In this document: piece after piece, positions 17,640 to 25,719 of the stretch
How positions within the stretch are numbered: position 1 is the stretch's first letter
How the letters are laid out: each line of letters opens with the position of its first letter
The notes under the pieces: generated by a model
The model's input: the letters and a program-made list of their open reading frames with translations, nothing else
The model's database searches: none
Told to the model about the DNA's origin: nothing
Assembly (NCBI GenBank): GCA_964596985.1
Contig: CAZQWG010000004.1
Span: 1 to 64,000 of the forward strand
Direction: 5' to 3'
Length of the DNA stretch: 64,000 nt
Source of the DNA: GCA-020345945 sp964596985
GTDB taxonomy: Archaea; Thermoproteota; Bathyarchaeia; RBG-16-48-13; GCA-020345945
Made by a program: the position numbers and the translations under genes

Positions 17640-18060
17640 AGGAGATATTGGCCAGTTCAGGAATGAGACTAGCTTACCAGCTTCCTTAGTGAGCTGAACT
17701 GTTTGATGTCGTCGATCTCGCTGGTGATGAGTAGGACTGCGTAAGGCTTATCCCTGTCATGGTCATCTCAGCCTTACATTCTCTTCCTCGGAGACCTTTC
17801 AAGGCGATCCTGCTATCCCCCTCCTCCAACTCCTTGGACATGGACCGGGGCTGTCTCAGGTGACTGCTGAGGATGTACTATCCTCACTAGACAGCTCTAG
17901 GTCCTCCAGTCACCCCATCCCGTGAACCCCGAAGGCATCCTTGTACTCGCAACTTAGCTAGTGCTCGTCGAGAAGACTGTGAACCCGGCTCCAGACCCTG
18001 GGTCTCTATCAGGTTCAAGAGTTTAAGTCCGAGGGTGAATTGGTGAAGCCGGTCGCAGAG
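17640..18060 (-). pseudogene. IS110-type transposase, C-terminal half, decayed
   Basis: Read on the minus strand in shifting frames: NRVHSLLDEH-type sequence then LSCEYKDAFGVHG (about 18000-17920), ELEEGDSRIALKGL (about 17830-17790), and LLITSEIDDIKQFSSLRKLV (about 17735-17675), the conserved IS110 pattern SEIGDIxRFxSxKKLV. At least two frame changes and several stops break it. The gap 17370-18086 is made of this and the adjoining DDE tail. Confidence 0.65.
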
Positions 18061-18086
18061 GCGGGCTCTAGCTCATTATAGCTACT

Positions 18087-18674
18087 TTATTTTATTGCGG
18101 TCCTACATTTTTCGCAGAATTGGATTCGCTTCTTGTCAGTATCATATATTGAGTTAGAGAAATACATGACACATTTCGAATCGTGGCAGTGAACCAGGCC
18201 AAGTGTGTGACCTATTTCATGGGTTGCCTCCTTTGAGGCTCTATTCTTCAAAAGACTTTGATTTGGAGGTTGATTATAAAATTCTGGTCTAAGTCGATAA
18301 AGTGAGATCAAAGCTACTTTTCCTTTGTATTGAGCCTCTCCAAAAACGAAGTCTATGGTTGGTACATAAAGATCAACGTTGGTGACACCCAGAATCCTAT
18401 CAGCATTGAATCGCTTTGATTCCTTTAACTCAGATATATTCTTCAGAATTAGGCTAGAGTAATATTGGTTTCTTAGTGTATCCAATGCTTGGTTTGGTAA
18501 TTGCATCATCTCGCTAAGAATTGCGCAAGAAATCCCTTCATAACTTCCGTTAAGACCGTTACATATACTCTCCAATACTTCATTATTTATTGAGCCTATG
18601 CGTAGAATTAAGACTTTGAATCTTGTAGTAGGCTTCAAAATATTCCTTGTCCAACTCCTATATTGGCATGACAA
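18087..18674 (-). CDS. amzA: Archaemetzincin (M54 zinc peptidase)
   Basis: 195 residues. The C-terminal half has the full archaemetzincin site: HEIGHTLGLVHC with its three zinc-binding His, a Met-turn in CVMYFSNS, and four Cys (GLVHC, SKC, FCEKC) that bind a second zinc. The N-terminal 90 residues fit the family. The usual short N-terminus begins near KVLILRIGSI (residue 20), so the true start may lie inside the open frame. The first bases overlap the edge of an IS110-end-like repeat, so the native promoter may be lost. It lies between two IS110 remnants. Confidence 0.9.
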   Translation of the reverse strand: MSCQYRSWTRNILKPTTRFKVLILRIGSINNEVLESICNGLNGSYEGISCAILSEMMQLPNQALDTLRNQYYSSLILKNISELKESKRFNADRILGVTNVDLYVPTIDFVFGEAQYKGKVALISLYRLRPEFYNQPPNQSLLKNRASKEATHEIGHTLGLVHCHDSKCVMYFSNSIYDTDKKRIQFCEKCRTAIK

Positions 18675-18862
18675 GCCCTCGTAGAGTCCTCTTCACCTTG
18701 TTGAGAGGGATGCGGTTGGCTGAGGCCTGCGTTTTCCTGGCCCTGAAGCTTTTCCTATGAATGGACGTGTTTCCTTGAGCGGCTGTCAAAGTGGGCGTTG
18801 AAGCCCGGATAGGTGTGTGTCGCCTCCACGAGCCAGCCCCAACACCACTTCAGGAGGTGAAG
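18664..18862 (+). repeat. Upstream end of IS110-type element (repeat R2)
   Basis: TTGGCATGA...AGAGTCCTCTTCACCTTGTTGAG and the stretch to the transposase start at 18863 make up the 5' flank of the IS110 remnant. Related segments stand alone at about 3499-3572 and 24781-24900. CAGGAGGTGAAG just before the ATG is a good ribosome site. Confidence 0.5.
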
Positions 18863-19250
18863 ATGACGAACTACATTGGGATCGATGTGAGGAAAAAAGC
18901 GTTACGTTGCATGCATGATGGACGAGGATGGCACCATCCTGAAGGAGCTGACTTACAGGAAAACCCGTAGATGGATAGAAGACTTCGTTGTGATGTTCTC
19001 CCGTTGCGGGGAGTGCTATGCAATTGTGGAGTTGACTGGGAACCTGTGGCTGAAGAACTTCGAGATCTTGGAATCCCACTCGGTGTCCGTGAAGCGCTAG
19101 AACCCGATGAAGACCAGAGCGATCGCCGAGGCACGGATCAAGACTGATAAGCTTGGCGCTAGAACCTCGCGGATAGTCGGTTCAGCTCAAGAAGGCTCAG
19201 ATAAGCCCTACGGGATAGGATGCTGTACAGGAGGATGTTGACAACTGAAT
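18863..19250 (+). pseudogene. IS110-type transposase, N-terminal half, decayed
   Basis: ATG 18863 begins MTNYIGIDVRKKALRC, the first DEDD motif of IS110 transposases. After a frame change near 18910, MDEDGTILKEL and CYAIVELTGNLWLKN follow, then a stop at 19098, then NPMKTRAIAEARIKTDKLGA (19101-19162), the IS110 pattern KTRAIAxAKIKTDKxDA. Similarity fades after about 19200. The element is inactive. Confidence 0.75.
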
Positions 19251-19268
19251 TGATCGCGATGTAGCGCG

Positions 19269-20204
19269 TTAACCTACCGCGCTACACCTGACACCATACT
19301 TCTCGAAAAGCTCGCGCATTTTATTGTACCCTACTATGTCTAGGAGTTCTTCCCAGTCAAAGGACATGTTTGCAGCTACGAGGAGGCTATCAGAATCCTT
19401 TATCTTTCTCAACAAATCCATGAACCCTTTGTAAGGTATTAGGGGAATATGCGCAAAGTTGAATATGCTGTATCCCATCTCTTGGAGTTCTTGGATTTTT
19501 AGGTCCGGTATATTCTCCCATAGGCTTTTCGCTCCAACCTGCCCCGGAGCCCATGACTGAACTATTAGCGGCCCCTCTAGCTCTTTCCGAGCACGTATAA
19601 GGTCATCCCTATTAGCGCGTCCGCTCGTCCATAGAGCGTCTGCTCCAGCCTCCCTACAGACTTTCAATCGCTTGATCTGATCTTCTCTAGTGCGTCCGTA
19701 TGTCCGAGCAGATATCATGATGCCTTCTTCCCTCGTCTCAACCATCGCCTTGATCTTGCCTGCTAACTCATCGATATCAGGGAGTAACTTCATTCTTTCA
19801 TCTGGAGTAGGAGCTCCTGGTCCTGGGAAGTGCGGGCATCTATGAACTACGCCTCTTAGCTCATCGTTGATGTGAAGCATCGAGGCTCCCGCGCGCTCGA
19901 ACTCCCTCATCCAGTAAACAGTATGAGGCGCCTCCCCCCAACCTGACTCAAAATCAACGAGAATCGGTAGGTCAACTACATTGGCAACTCTCCAAGTGAG
20001 GTTCAGTAGGTCTCTCGGCGTGCGTAGACCCCAATCAGGTACGCCAGTGCTCAGGTTATATTGGAAAGACTGCAGGGACACCATGCCATAGCCTGCTCTT
20101 TCAATAAGTTCTGCTGACAGTTCATCCCATGCGCCCATTGCGACTACTAACTCATTTTCCTCCATTTTCTTCCTCAATAATTCATTCTTATCTATATTTC
20201 TCAA
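19269..20204 (-). CDS. PEP mutase / isocitrate lyase superfamily protein
   Basis: 311 residues with the whole TIM-barrel fold of this superfamily: GAWDELSAELIERAGYG, the metal site DFESGWGEAPHTV, then EFERAGASMLHINDE, and ISARTYGRTREDQIKR. The mobile catalytic loop reads VHRCPHFPG; lyases of the family have KKCGH or KRCGH here, so the catalytic Cys is kept while Gly is replaced by Pro. That favours a C-C lyase over a PEP mutase, but the substrate is unknown. It is monocistronic between transposase remnants. Confidence 0.85.
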   Translation of the reverse strand: MRNIDKNELLRKKMEENELVVAMGAWDELSAELIERAGYGMVSLQSFQYNLSTGVPDWGLRTPRDLLNLTWRVANVVDLPILVDFESGWGEAPHTVYWMREFERAGASMLHINDELRGVVHRCPHFPGPGAPTPDERMKLLPDIDELAGKIKAMVETREEGIMISARTYGRTREDQIKRLKVCREAGADALWTSGRANRDDLIRARKELEGPLIVQSWAPGQVGAKSLWENIPDLKIQELQEMGYSIFNFAHIPLIPYKGFMDLLRKIKDSDSLLVAANMSFDWEELLDIVGYNKMRELFEKYGVRCSAVG

Positions 20205-20336
20205 CTATATTCTTCCTCCCTTTGATAAAACCTGATTTGGGAGTACTTAAGGTTTTTCAACTCCTATGTTATGTCGAATAACTCTAGTTTTCAGTGGGTT
20301 TAGTGGTCCTTCACCTATTATCCTTCCAGTCTTCTC

Positions 20337-20565
20337 TTAGGGGCTTGCCGTTAGGCTGGTGAAGAAGTTGTAGAAGGTGCTTTGACCGAGTTTCCTGGTC
20401 ATGTTCTCCGTCTTCTTCGATTAAACGTGTTCATCGAAAAGCCCTTTGAAGGTGGAGAAGATGGTCCCGGCTATCCATCTCTCTTCGTACCCGCGTCGAC
20501 GCTTCCACTCTTCAAAGTCCTCAAGGTACTCGACCGCGACCAGTTTCCAGGGGAGGTATCGGGGC
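20337..20565 (-). pseudogene. C-terminal remnant of a DDE transposase, second copy
   Basis: The minus strand reads EDFEEWKRRRGYEERWIAGT, IFSTFKGLFDEHV, a stop, then SKKTENMTRKLGQSTFYNFF and TSLTASP with a stop. The pattern YxxRWxxETxFSxxKRxFGE...KxxENM is that of IS4/IS5-like transposases. It is homologous to 17547-17637. No terminal repeats were recognised. Confidence 0.6.
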
Positions 20566-21066
20566 TATAATCCTAAGCGGGAGTTAGAACAAGTCTGTTC
20601 AAGGATCTTATCAGTCCAATCGAGTCGATCGTGAAGGTTAAGAAGAGACAGTTCCCCGCTGGAATTTGTCGAAAAGTACACAGAATTGTATAAGACATAT
20701 TCTAAATTCGATCAAACTAGATTCGAAGAAGATCTATGGCGAATACCTAGTTGCCCTTCACCGTATCGGAATATTATTTTATTAGCGAGCTGAGAAATCA
20801 ATTGGTCTACAGCTGGCCATTTCTTCTTAGGAACTTTCAGTTTTCTATTTTGATATAGATGTCAGAATAGTAGCTACCAGGGGGAATCATGTTACGGCAG
20901 AGGAAGGGAGATGAATAGACCCTCTTAAGAATCTGAATGAAAAACGGTAAACAGATCAAGAGGAGTAAGTATTTTTAGAGTCAGTTAGCTAACTTAATAT
21001 AAGTATGAAATTATAAACTGTATTTATATATGTGAATTAGTATCAAATGTCGGCATTAAAAATTTC
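20566..21066. other. Intergenic, no gene seen
   Basis: A/T-rich in its last 150 bases, with several TATA-like stretches (such as TTATATATG near 21027) that probably form the promoter of the winged-helix gene at 21067. I see no coding signal. Confidence 0.5.
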
Positions 21067-21393
21067 ATGGTGAAGATTATGGTTCGTCGCAGTAGTCTTG
21101 AAATCCTTGCTAGCATGTTGGAGGCAGTTTCAGAAGGAGTTCGAAAACCGACTAGAATCATGTACAGTGTAAATCTTTCTTGGCTTCCGACCCAGAGGTA
21201 TCTAACTCTACTTGTCGAGAAGGGATTACTAAAGGAGAGCAAGTATAAGAGTAGAAATGTTTATGATATCACTGAGGCTGGGAAAAGGTTCCTCCACCAT
21301 CTCAACCAAGCGAAGATGGAGTTGGCTGAGGGCACCATTGAGCGACCAGAGACCCCTGAGATTAAAGAGGTCGAGAATGTAACCCGCTCCTAA
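21067..21393 (+). CDS. Archaeal winged-helix regulator
   Basis: 108 residues; the start may be ATG 21067 or 21079 (MVRRSSLEILASML). Residues 5-80 form a winged helix of the small archaeal HTH type: SSLEILASMLEAVSEGVRKP, then TRIMYSVNLSWLPTQRYLTL and a wing ending YDITEAGKRFL. The tail is acidic. It converges on the large PAS sensor with 12 bases between stops. The target genes are unknown. Confidence 0.85.
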   Translation: MVKIMVRRSSLEILASMLEAVSEGVRKPTRIMYSVNLSWLPTQRYLTLLVEKGLLKESKYKSRNVYDITEAGKRFLHHLNQAKMELAEGTIERPETPEIKEVENVTRS

Positions 21394-21405
21394 ACCCTTC
21401 AAAAC

Positions 21406-24400
21406 CTACAACATATTGAGGTTCAATCCTTCTCTTAGCTTGGCATGTTGTTCCTTGTAATTTGTCATTTCTTTAATTTCTGTGAATATACCGAATGTAG
21501 GGGCAAACTCAGTCTTATCCTCAGGGTCGATGATCGATAGAGAGAGTAAGGTGTGAAGGAAGGTGCCGTCCTTCCGGATCAGTCTTCTCTCGTGTGTAGA
21601 CGCTTTCCCGGAAGCTAGGCGGATCTTCTGTTTTTCTCGATAGTCATCCTTCTCCTCTGGGTGGATTAGGCTCTTGTAGCTTTTTCCTATCAGTTCTTCG
21701 ATGGTGTATCCTAGCATCTCGGCCATCCTTTGGTTGGCGAAGATGATGGTCCGCTCAGGGCCCTCGGCCATCATGATCCCGTCGTGGGCTAGTTCAACGA
21801 GGGTACGGTACTTCTCCTCGCTCTCCCGTAACTTCTCCTCCATCCTTCTCCTGTGTGTTATATCGATTACGGAGATGAGGACTCTTGCAAGTGTCTCTTT
21901 GTATCCTGGGGCTATAGACCATCTGAAGGTGACATGAATCCTTTTACCCGTTACCGTCTCGGTGATTGCTTCCCCTTTGAACATGGTCCTGCCTTCAGCT
22001 ATGGCGATGAGTTCTTCGGCGAATACCCCGGGTAACTCCTCGTATGAAAGCATCCTTATACCGCTTAGGAGTTCCTCCCTGTTCCGTGCTTCGTAGAGAC
22101 TCAGAGCCTCCTCATTCACATCGAGAATCTTGACTAGGTGCCCGCAGTGGATGACAGAATCCGGATGTTTCCTAAAGTAATCTCTGAAGTCTTCAACTCC
22201 CGATTTCTGTAGATCATTAATATACTTCTTGACCTCGGAGAAATCTTCTTCCCATAGGGCTACTGGGGAATCCATGAATAGACTACGATATCTCTCCTCC
22301 GACCTCCGCAGTTCTCGGGTCCTCTCCTCGACAATATCTTCTAATTGTTCAGAGTAACGCTGAAGCTTCTCCTCCATCTTCTTCCGCTCGGTTATATCGT
22401 GGTGATAGACCAGCTCTGCAGGTTTACCATTCCAGTCGATCGCTGTGAGCTTCTCTACGGTTGTAATCTCTGTACCGTCCTTCGTGATGTGTACTGACTC
22501 CTCTATCTCGGGCTCCCTCCTCATCCCCCGCATGGTCTCCCAGTGGTGCTCAATCATCTCCTCCCTGCGGTTGGTAAGATGCAGCTTCTCGATAGGTAGA
22601 CCGATAAGCTCTTTCCTGGGATATTTGAACAGCTCGCAAGCCCTCTTGTTGGCGTAGGTATATCTGCCCTCTTGGGAGATTAGCACAGCCTCATTCGAGG
22701 CCTCAAGGATGGAGCGAAGCTTGTTTTCGGACTCCCGTAGTACTCCTTCTATTTTCCTCCGCTGGGCGATCTCTCCTATCAGCCTTGCTGTGGTCTGGAG
22801 ACGGTTCTTGGCGTAATTAATGATGAATGGGGGGCGTGACTCATACGATTCAGCCTGCTCAAGGAGCTTGTCTATGCTTAGGTGGTATCTCTTCGCGATC
22901 TCCCGTAGTTCTATTAAGTCTCTGGGTGGGTCGCCGTACCCTATAGTGATTGCGCCGAGAATTTCTCCTTCACACTTGATCGGTACAGAGTAGTGGTTTA
23001 GGCCACCCCAACACTCAGTGTCAACTGGTTGACCGGTCTTGATGGCGATCTCTGCGGCTTGCTTCCAGCAGCACTCTTGGCAATGCCACCGTCGGCTCTT
23101 CAAGGTTTCCCTATTATCGTCAGTTTTGCAGAGGCTATTTGAAGTTTGATCGAGGAGTCGGCACCAACATGAGGAGAGGGGGGAGAGGGCGTAATCTCCA
23201 TTCTTCTCGTGGATTGTAACTGAGGTCTCAAGAAGATCCAGGTAGTCATAAGCTATCTCAGTTAGCATCTCTTTTCCCAAGGAGTCCAACAGGATTCGAC
23301 ATTTGTTTTCTTCAGACAGGTCAGCATAAACAGGACGATAGGAAGCCTTCCTTTCCTTAGTGGTATGGTTGGGCTGGATGTTTCTGTGGAGTAACCATTC
23401 GATCTGCCACAACTCTTTTTCTACCTGCCTCCACTCTGTGATATCGGTCCCAGAGCGAAGTACCACTGTGACATCTCCTCGCGAGTTCTTGAGGACGGCG
23501 TTATGCCACACGATCAATCGTTCTTCTCCAGTCTGGGTTAGGACTGGGGACTCGTAGTACTCTACAGGTTCCACATCCCCGGCCAAGAGTAGCTGGAAAA
23601 CTGACTCGGCCTCTTCTCGAACAGAGGAGGAGAGGAAGTCATTAAACCAGTTCTTACCTAAAGCCTCTTGTTCAGAGCATTCCAGGATCTCACATCCCTT
23701 CCTGTTAAGTAGGGTAACCCTTCCCTCCCTGTCCAAGGCTACCACTATGACCCCCACTGTGTCCAGATAACTCTGAGCCTTGTCCCTCTCCTGCTTCAGC
23801 GCCTCTTCCATCTTCCTTCTCTGAGTGATGTCTGTGACTAGGCAGATGCAAGGAACCGACTCACTCCTCTCATTCGCTTTAATCAAGGATACGGAGACGA
23901 GAACGGGGATTGATGTGCCATCCTTTCTGAGGAAGAGTCTCTCATATGTGGCCGGTTCACCAGACGAGAAGAATGTTATCCTTTCTTTTAGGTATGTTCT
24001 TTTATCATCTGGATGGATCAGATCCACATAGCTTTTTCCTATCAGTTCTTCGATGGTGTATCCTAGCATCTCGGCCATCCTTTGGTTGGCGAAGATGATG
24101 GTCCGCTCAGGGCCCTCGGCCATCATGATCCCGTCGTGGGCTAGTTCAACGAGGGTACGGTACTTCTCCTCGCTCTCTTGCAACTGCTTCTCCATTTTTC
24201 TCCGTTTGGAGACTTGCCGTATCTGATTCGCGAGTTCGGCGTACTGGGATATCGGGTCATCCTCTTTTACTATATAGCCGTCAACCCCTCTCTTATATGC
24301 CTCAACAGTAGCCTCCACCGTTCCTCTATCAGTTATGAGGATGAAGGGTATCCCCTCGTTCTGTTCTCTCAACTCGCTGAGGAATTCCAGGCCGCCCATA

Positions 24401-24576
24401 TCAGGGATTCTGTGACCCGAGACCACGACATCATACTCTTCCTTCGAGAGCTTATTGAGTGCTATCTTGGCTGAGATAGTGGTATCTACTTGGAAGTCTT
24501 TTTCTTGCGATTCTAGAAACTCTTTGGTAAAGTTTAGTGGCATTCGTCCTGCGTCAACATAGAGGATGCGGATCAA
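21406..24576 (-). CDS. Giant PAS/PocR sensor without kinase domain
   Basis: 1056 residues from a TTG start. Order: receiver-like domain (1-120), PAS (about 133-250), PAS (255-375), a PocR-type ligand domain (about 405-575) with six Cys around CWCRLL, WHCQECC and TECWGG, PAS (about 610-725), coil, PAS with ALWEEDFS (about 735-880), PAS (about 917-1035). The protein ends after the last PAS: no His-box or ATPase follows. The receiver has VVVSGHRIP where the paralogues have VVVSDYKMP, and VDAG for VDDE, so it cannot be phosphorylated normally. It is probably a sensory scaffold or decoy, or a kinase truncated at its 3' end. Confidence 0.88.
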   Translation of the reverse strand: MIRILYVDAGRMPLNFTKEFLESQEKDFQVDTTISAKIALNKLSKEEYDVVVSGHRIPDMGGLEFLSELREQNEGIPFILITDRGTVEATVEAYKRGVDGYIVKEDDPISQYAELANQIRQVSKRRKMEKQLQESEEKYRTLVELAHDGIMMAEGPERTIIFANQRMAEMLGYTIEELIGKSYVDLIHPDDKRTYLKERITFFSSGEPATYERLFLRKDGTSIPVLVSVSLIKANERSESVPCICLVTDITQRRKMEEALKQERDKAQSYLDTVGVIVVALDREGRVTLLNRKGCEILECSEQEALGKNWFNDFLSSSVREEAESVFQLLLAGDVEPVEYYESPVLTQTGEERLIVWHNAVLKNSRGDVTVVLRSGTDITEWRQVEKELWQIEWLLHRNIQPNHTTKERKASYRPVYADLSEENKCRILLDSLGKEMLTEIAYDYLDLLETSVTIHEKNGDYALSPLSSCWCRLLDQTSNSLCKTDDNRETLKSRRWHCQECCWKQAAEIAIKTGQPVDTECWGGLNHYSVPIKCEGEILGAITIGYGDPPRDLIELREIAKRYHLSIDKLLEQAESYESRPPFIINYAKNRLQTTARLIGEIAQRRKIEGVLRESENKLRSILEASNEAVLISQEGRYTYANKRACELFKYPRKELIGLPIEKLHLTNRREEMIEHHWETMRGMRREPEIEESVHITKDGTEITTVEKLTAIDWNGKPAELVYHHDITERKKMEEKLQRYSEQLEDIVEERTRELRRSEERYRSLFMDSPVALWEEDFSEVKKYINDLQKSGVEDFRDYFRKHPDSVIHCGHLVKILDVNEEALSLYEARNREELLSGIRMLSYEELPGVFAEELIAIAEGRTMFKGEAITETVTGKRIHVTFRWSIAPGYKETLARVLISVIDITHRRRMEEKLRESEEKYRTLVELAHDGIMMAEGPERTIIFANQRMAEMLGYTIEELIGKSYKSLIHPEEKDDYREKQKIRLASGKASTHERRLIRKDGTFLHTLLSLSIIDPEDKTEFAPTFGIFTEIKEMTNYKEQHAKLREGLNLNML
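21677..21825 (-). repeat. 149-base exact intragenic repeat, copy 1
   Basis: Identical at every base to 24029-24177 in the same gene. It encodes the start of the last PAS domain, from EESEEKYRT-type sequence to IGKSY. The divergence resumes abruptly at both edges. Confidence 0.95.
24029..24177 (-). repeat. 149-base exact intragenic repeat, copy 2
   Basis: Identical at every base to 21677-21825; encodes the start of the first PAS domain of the giant sensor. Recent gene conversion or duplication is the simplest cause. Confidence 0.95.
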
Positions 24577-24780
24577 AATCTCTTCCTCAATCTTTCCTTA
24601 GATAGAATAATCCTGTTAGTCTAAGGATTTAGAACTTGCGAGTAACCCCAGAGCCAGTATATACTGAACCCTCTATGCACGAAGCTGACAGGAATGACAT
24701 CAGAAACTTCTCGATAGAGGTTCTGGAAGGGTAGTGGATATTAAATGCTTGCTGATAGACCTTGGGATGTAATAGCCACT

Positions 24781-24900
24781 ATGTTGGTATTAAAGCTCTC
24801 ACAGAGCCTTCTTCACCTTGTTGAGGGGGTGTGGCTGGCTGAGCCATAGAATTCACTGAACTTCGAGTTCTCTCCTATGGATGGGCCTTTTCACTATTTG
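24781..24900 (+). repeat. Dispersed repeat R2, third copy
   Basis: CTATGTTGGTATTAAAG...AGAGCCTTCTTCACCTTGTT and GGCTGGCTGAGCC, then CCTATGGATGGGC, parallel the IS110 upstream flank at 18664-18780. No transposase follows. The stretch 24577-24967 contains no gene that I can support. Confidence 0.45.
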
Positions 24901-24967
24901 ACTTAGGAGTGTGTGTAGGCTCTCTGCAATCTTGCCTCAATGGTTTAATTTTAATGTGATGTACCAC

Positions 24968-25130
24968 TTTTTCGAATCCGAATGGAATAAAATTCTAGGT
25001 AAAAACCCTCAGCCCCACCAAACTCAGCTCTTTTCAGACTAATTCTAAGCTCTTTTTCGCCGTTTAACCGCAGAAAATTGAGATTTCGCTATACGCTCTT
25101 TAGTGATTTCACACGAGGATTGAACCCCCG
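24968..25130 (+). repeat. Dispersed repeat R1, copy H (junction plus long 3' block)
   Basis: TTTTTCGAATCCGAATGGAA...AAAACCCTCAGCCCCACCA matches 7494-7546; the following 110 bases match 10861-10970. The copy therefore joins a 5' segment of one kind with a 3' segment of another at the CCACCA junction. Confidence 0.75.
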
Positions 25131-25133
25131 TGT
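25111..25133 (-). terminator. Hairpin directly after the toxin stop codon
   Basis: ACACGAGG (25111-25118), loop ATTGAAC, CCCCGTGT (25126-25133): eight pairs with one mismatch-like A/C position. It starts at the base after the minus-strand toxin stop at 25134 and is also conserved at 10954-10972. It may terminate the toxin-antitoxin transcript, though it belongs to repeat R1. Confidence 0.45.
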
Positions 25134-25400
25134 CTAGCTTCGATAGGACCTCCTCCTCGGCAGTATTGCATGTACGATAATCGTCTTCTCGGGTTGAATC
25201 TCGAACAATACTCGATGCCTTCCAACACGTAGCCTGTACTGACCCCTGTATCCCCGAAGCTTCTTGAGGTCCAATCTGGCGGAGAATCCTCTGTTACCAA
25301 GTAGACGCAAGTCTTCAACAATCCTTGACCTCGTATTCTCGTCCAGTTTTTTCAGCTGCCTTTGGGCCCTCTTCTCCAGAAAAACCTTGTATCGCGGCAA
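25134..25400 (-). CDS. RelE/ParE-type toxin
   Basis: 88 residues with the RelE fold: MPRYKVFLEKRAQRQLKKLD, a middle LKKLRGYRGQYRLRVGRHRV and LFEIQPEKTIIVHAILPRR. The basic residues in RGYRGQYRLRVG and the C-terminal RRR are those used by RelE relatives for ribosome-dependent mRNA cleavage. It lies five bases downstream of a small acidic gene, the expected antitoxin. In a region full of repeats it may act as a stabilising module. Confidence 0.88.
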   Translation of the reverse strand: MPRYKVFLEKRAQRQLKKLDENTRSRIVEDLRLLGNRGFSARLDLKKLRGYRGQYRLRVGRHRVLFEIQPEKTIIVHAILPRRRSYRS

Positions 25401-25405
25401 AGGAG

Positions 25406-25600
25406 TTATGCCTTCTCACTAACATCTTCCAGTGGAGTGAGTTGTAGGTCTCTTCTCTTCTTCGCCTCCAGATAGCTCTCGATGGCCCTGGTCTCGTCCT
25501 CCATAGGCTCCTCCAAACCGATAAGCCTCTCCTCCACGATTTCCTCTACTCTCTCAACCTTCTCCCTGAGAGCCCTAATCTCCTTCACAACCTCTTCCAA
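25406..25600 (-). CDS. Antitoxin of the RelE pair
   Basis: 64 residues from TTG 25600: a strongly helical, acidic protein (EEVVKEIRALREKVERVEEI) whose C-terminal part, SYLEAKKRRDLQLTPLEDV, is likely to wrap around the toxin. No classical ribbon-helix-helix is obvious. GGAGGG lies about 22 bases before this TTG, which hints that translation may begin upstream at an unusual codon (ATA), giving IPSSELEEVV. Its position directly before the RelE gene is the main evidence. Confidence 0.7.
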   Translation of the reverse strand: MEEVVKEIRALREKVERVEEIVEERLIGLEEPMEDETRAIESYLEAKKRRDLQLTPLEDVSEKA

Positions 25601-25719
25601 CTCACTCGAAGGTATAGCTAACCCTCCACGTATAGAAGATGGTCATACCAGAGATATAAACGCCTTCCACTTTTTCGTCGGTTAATACGATGCTGGTAGG
25701 GATATCGATTGGAGCTCTC

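Noticed and set aside
17620..17697. Forward-strand reading AEIGDIGQFR that resembles the IS110 C-terminal motif
   Set aside because: The minus strand of the same stretch gives longer IS110 and DDE transposase matches, and the DDE reading is supported by a second copy at 20337-20565. The forward match is probably chance.
18786..19134. Minus-strand ORFs of 87-97 codons
   Set aside because: Opposite the IS110 N-terminal remnant, whose motifs are clear on the plus strand.
20382..20634. Two plus-strand ORFs of 62 codons
   Set aside because: They are shadows of the minus-strand DDE transposase remnant.
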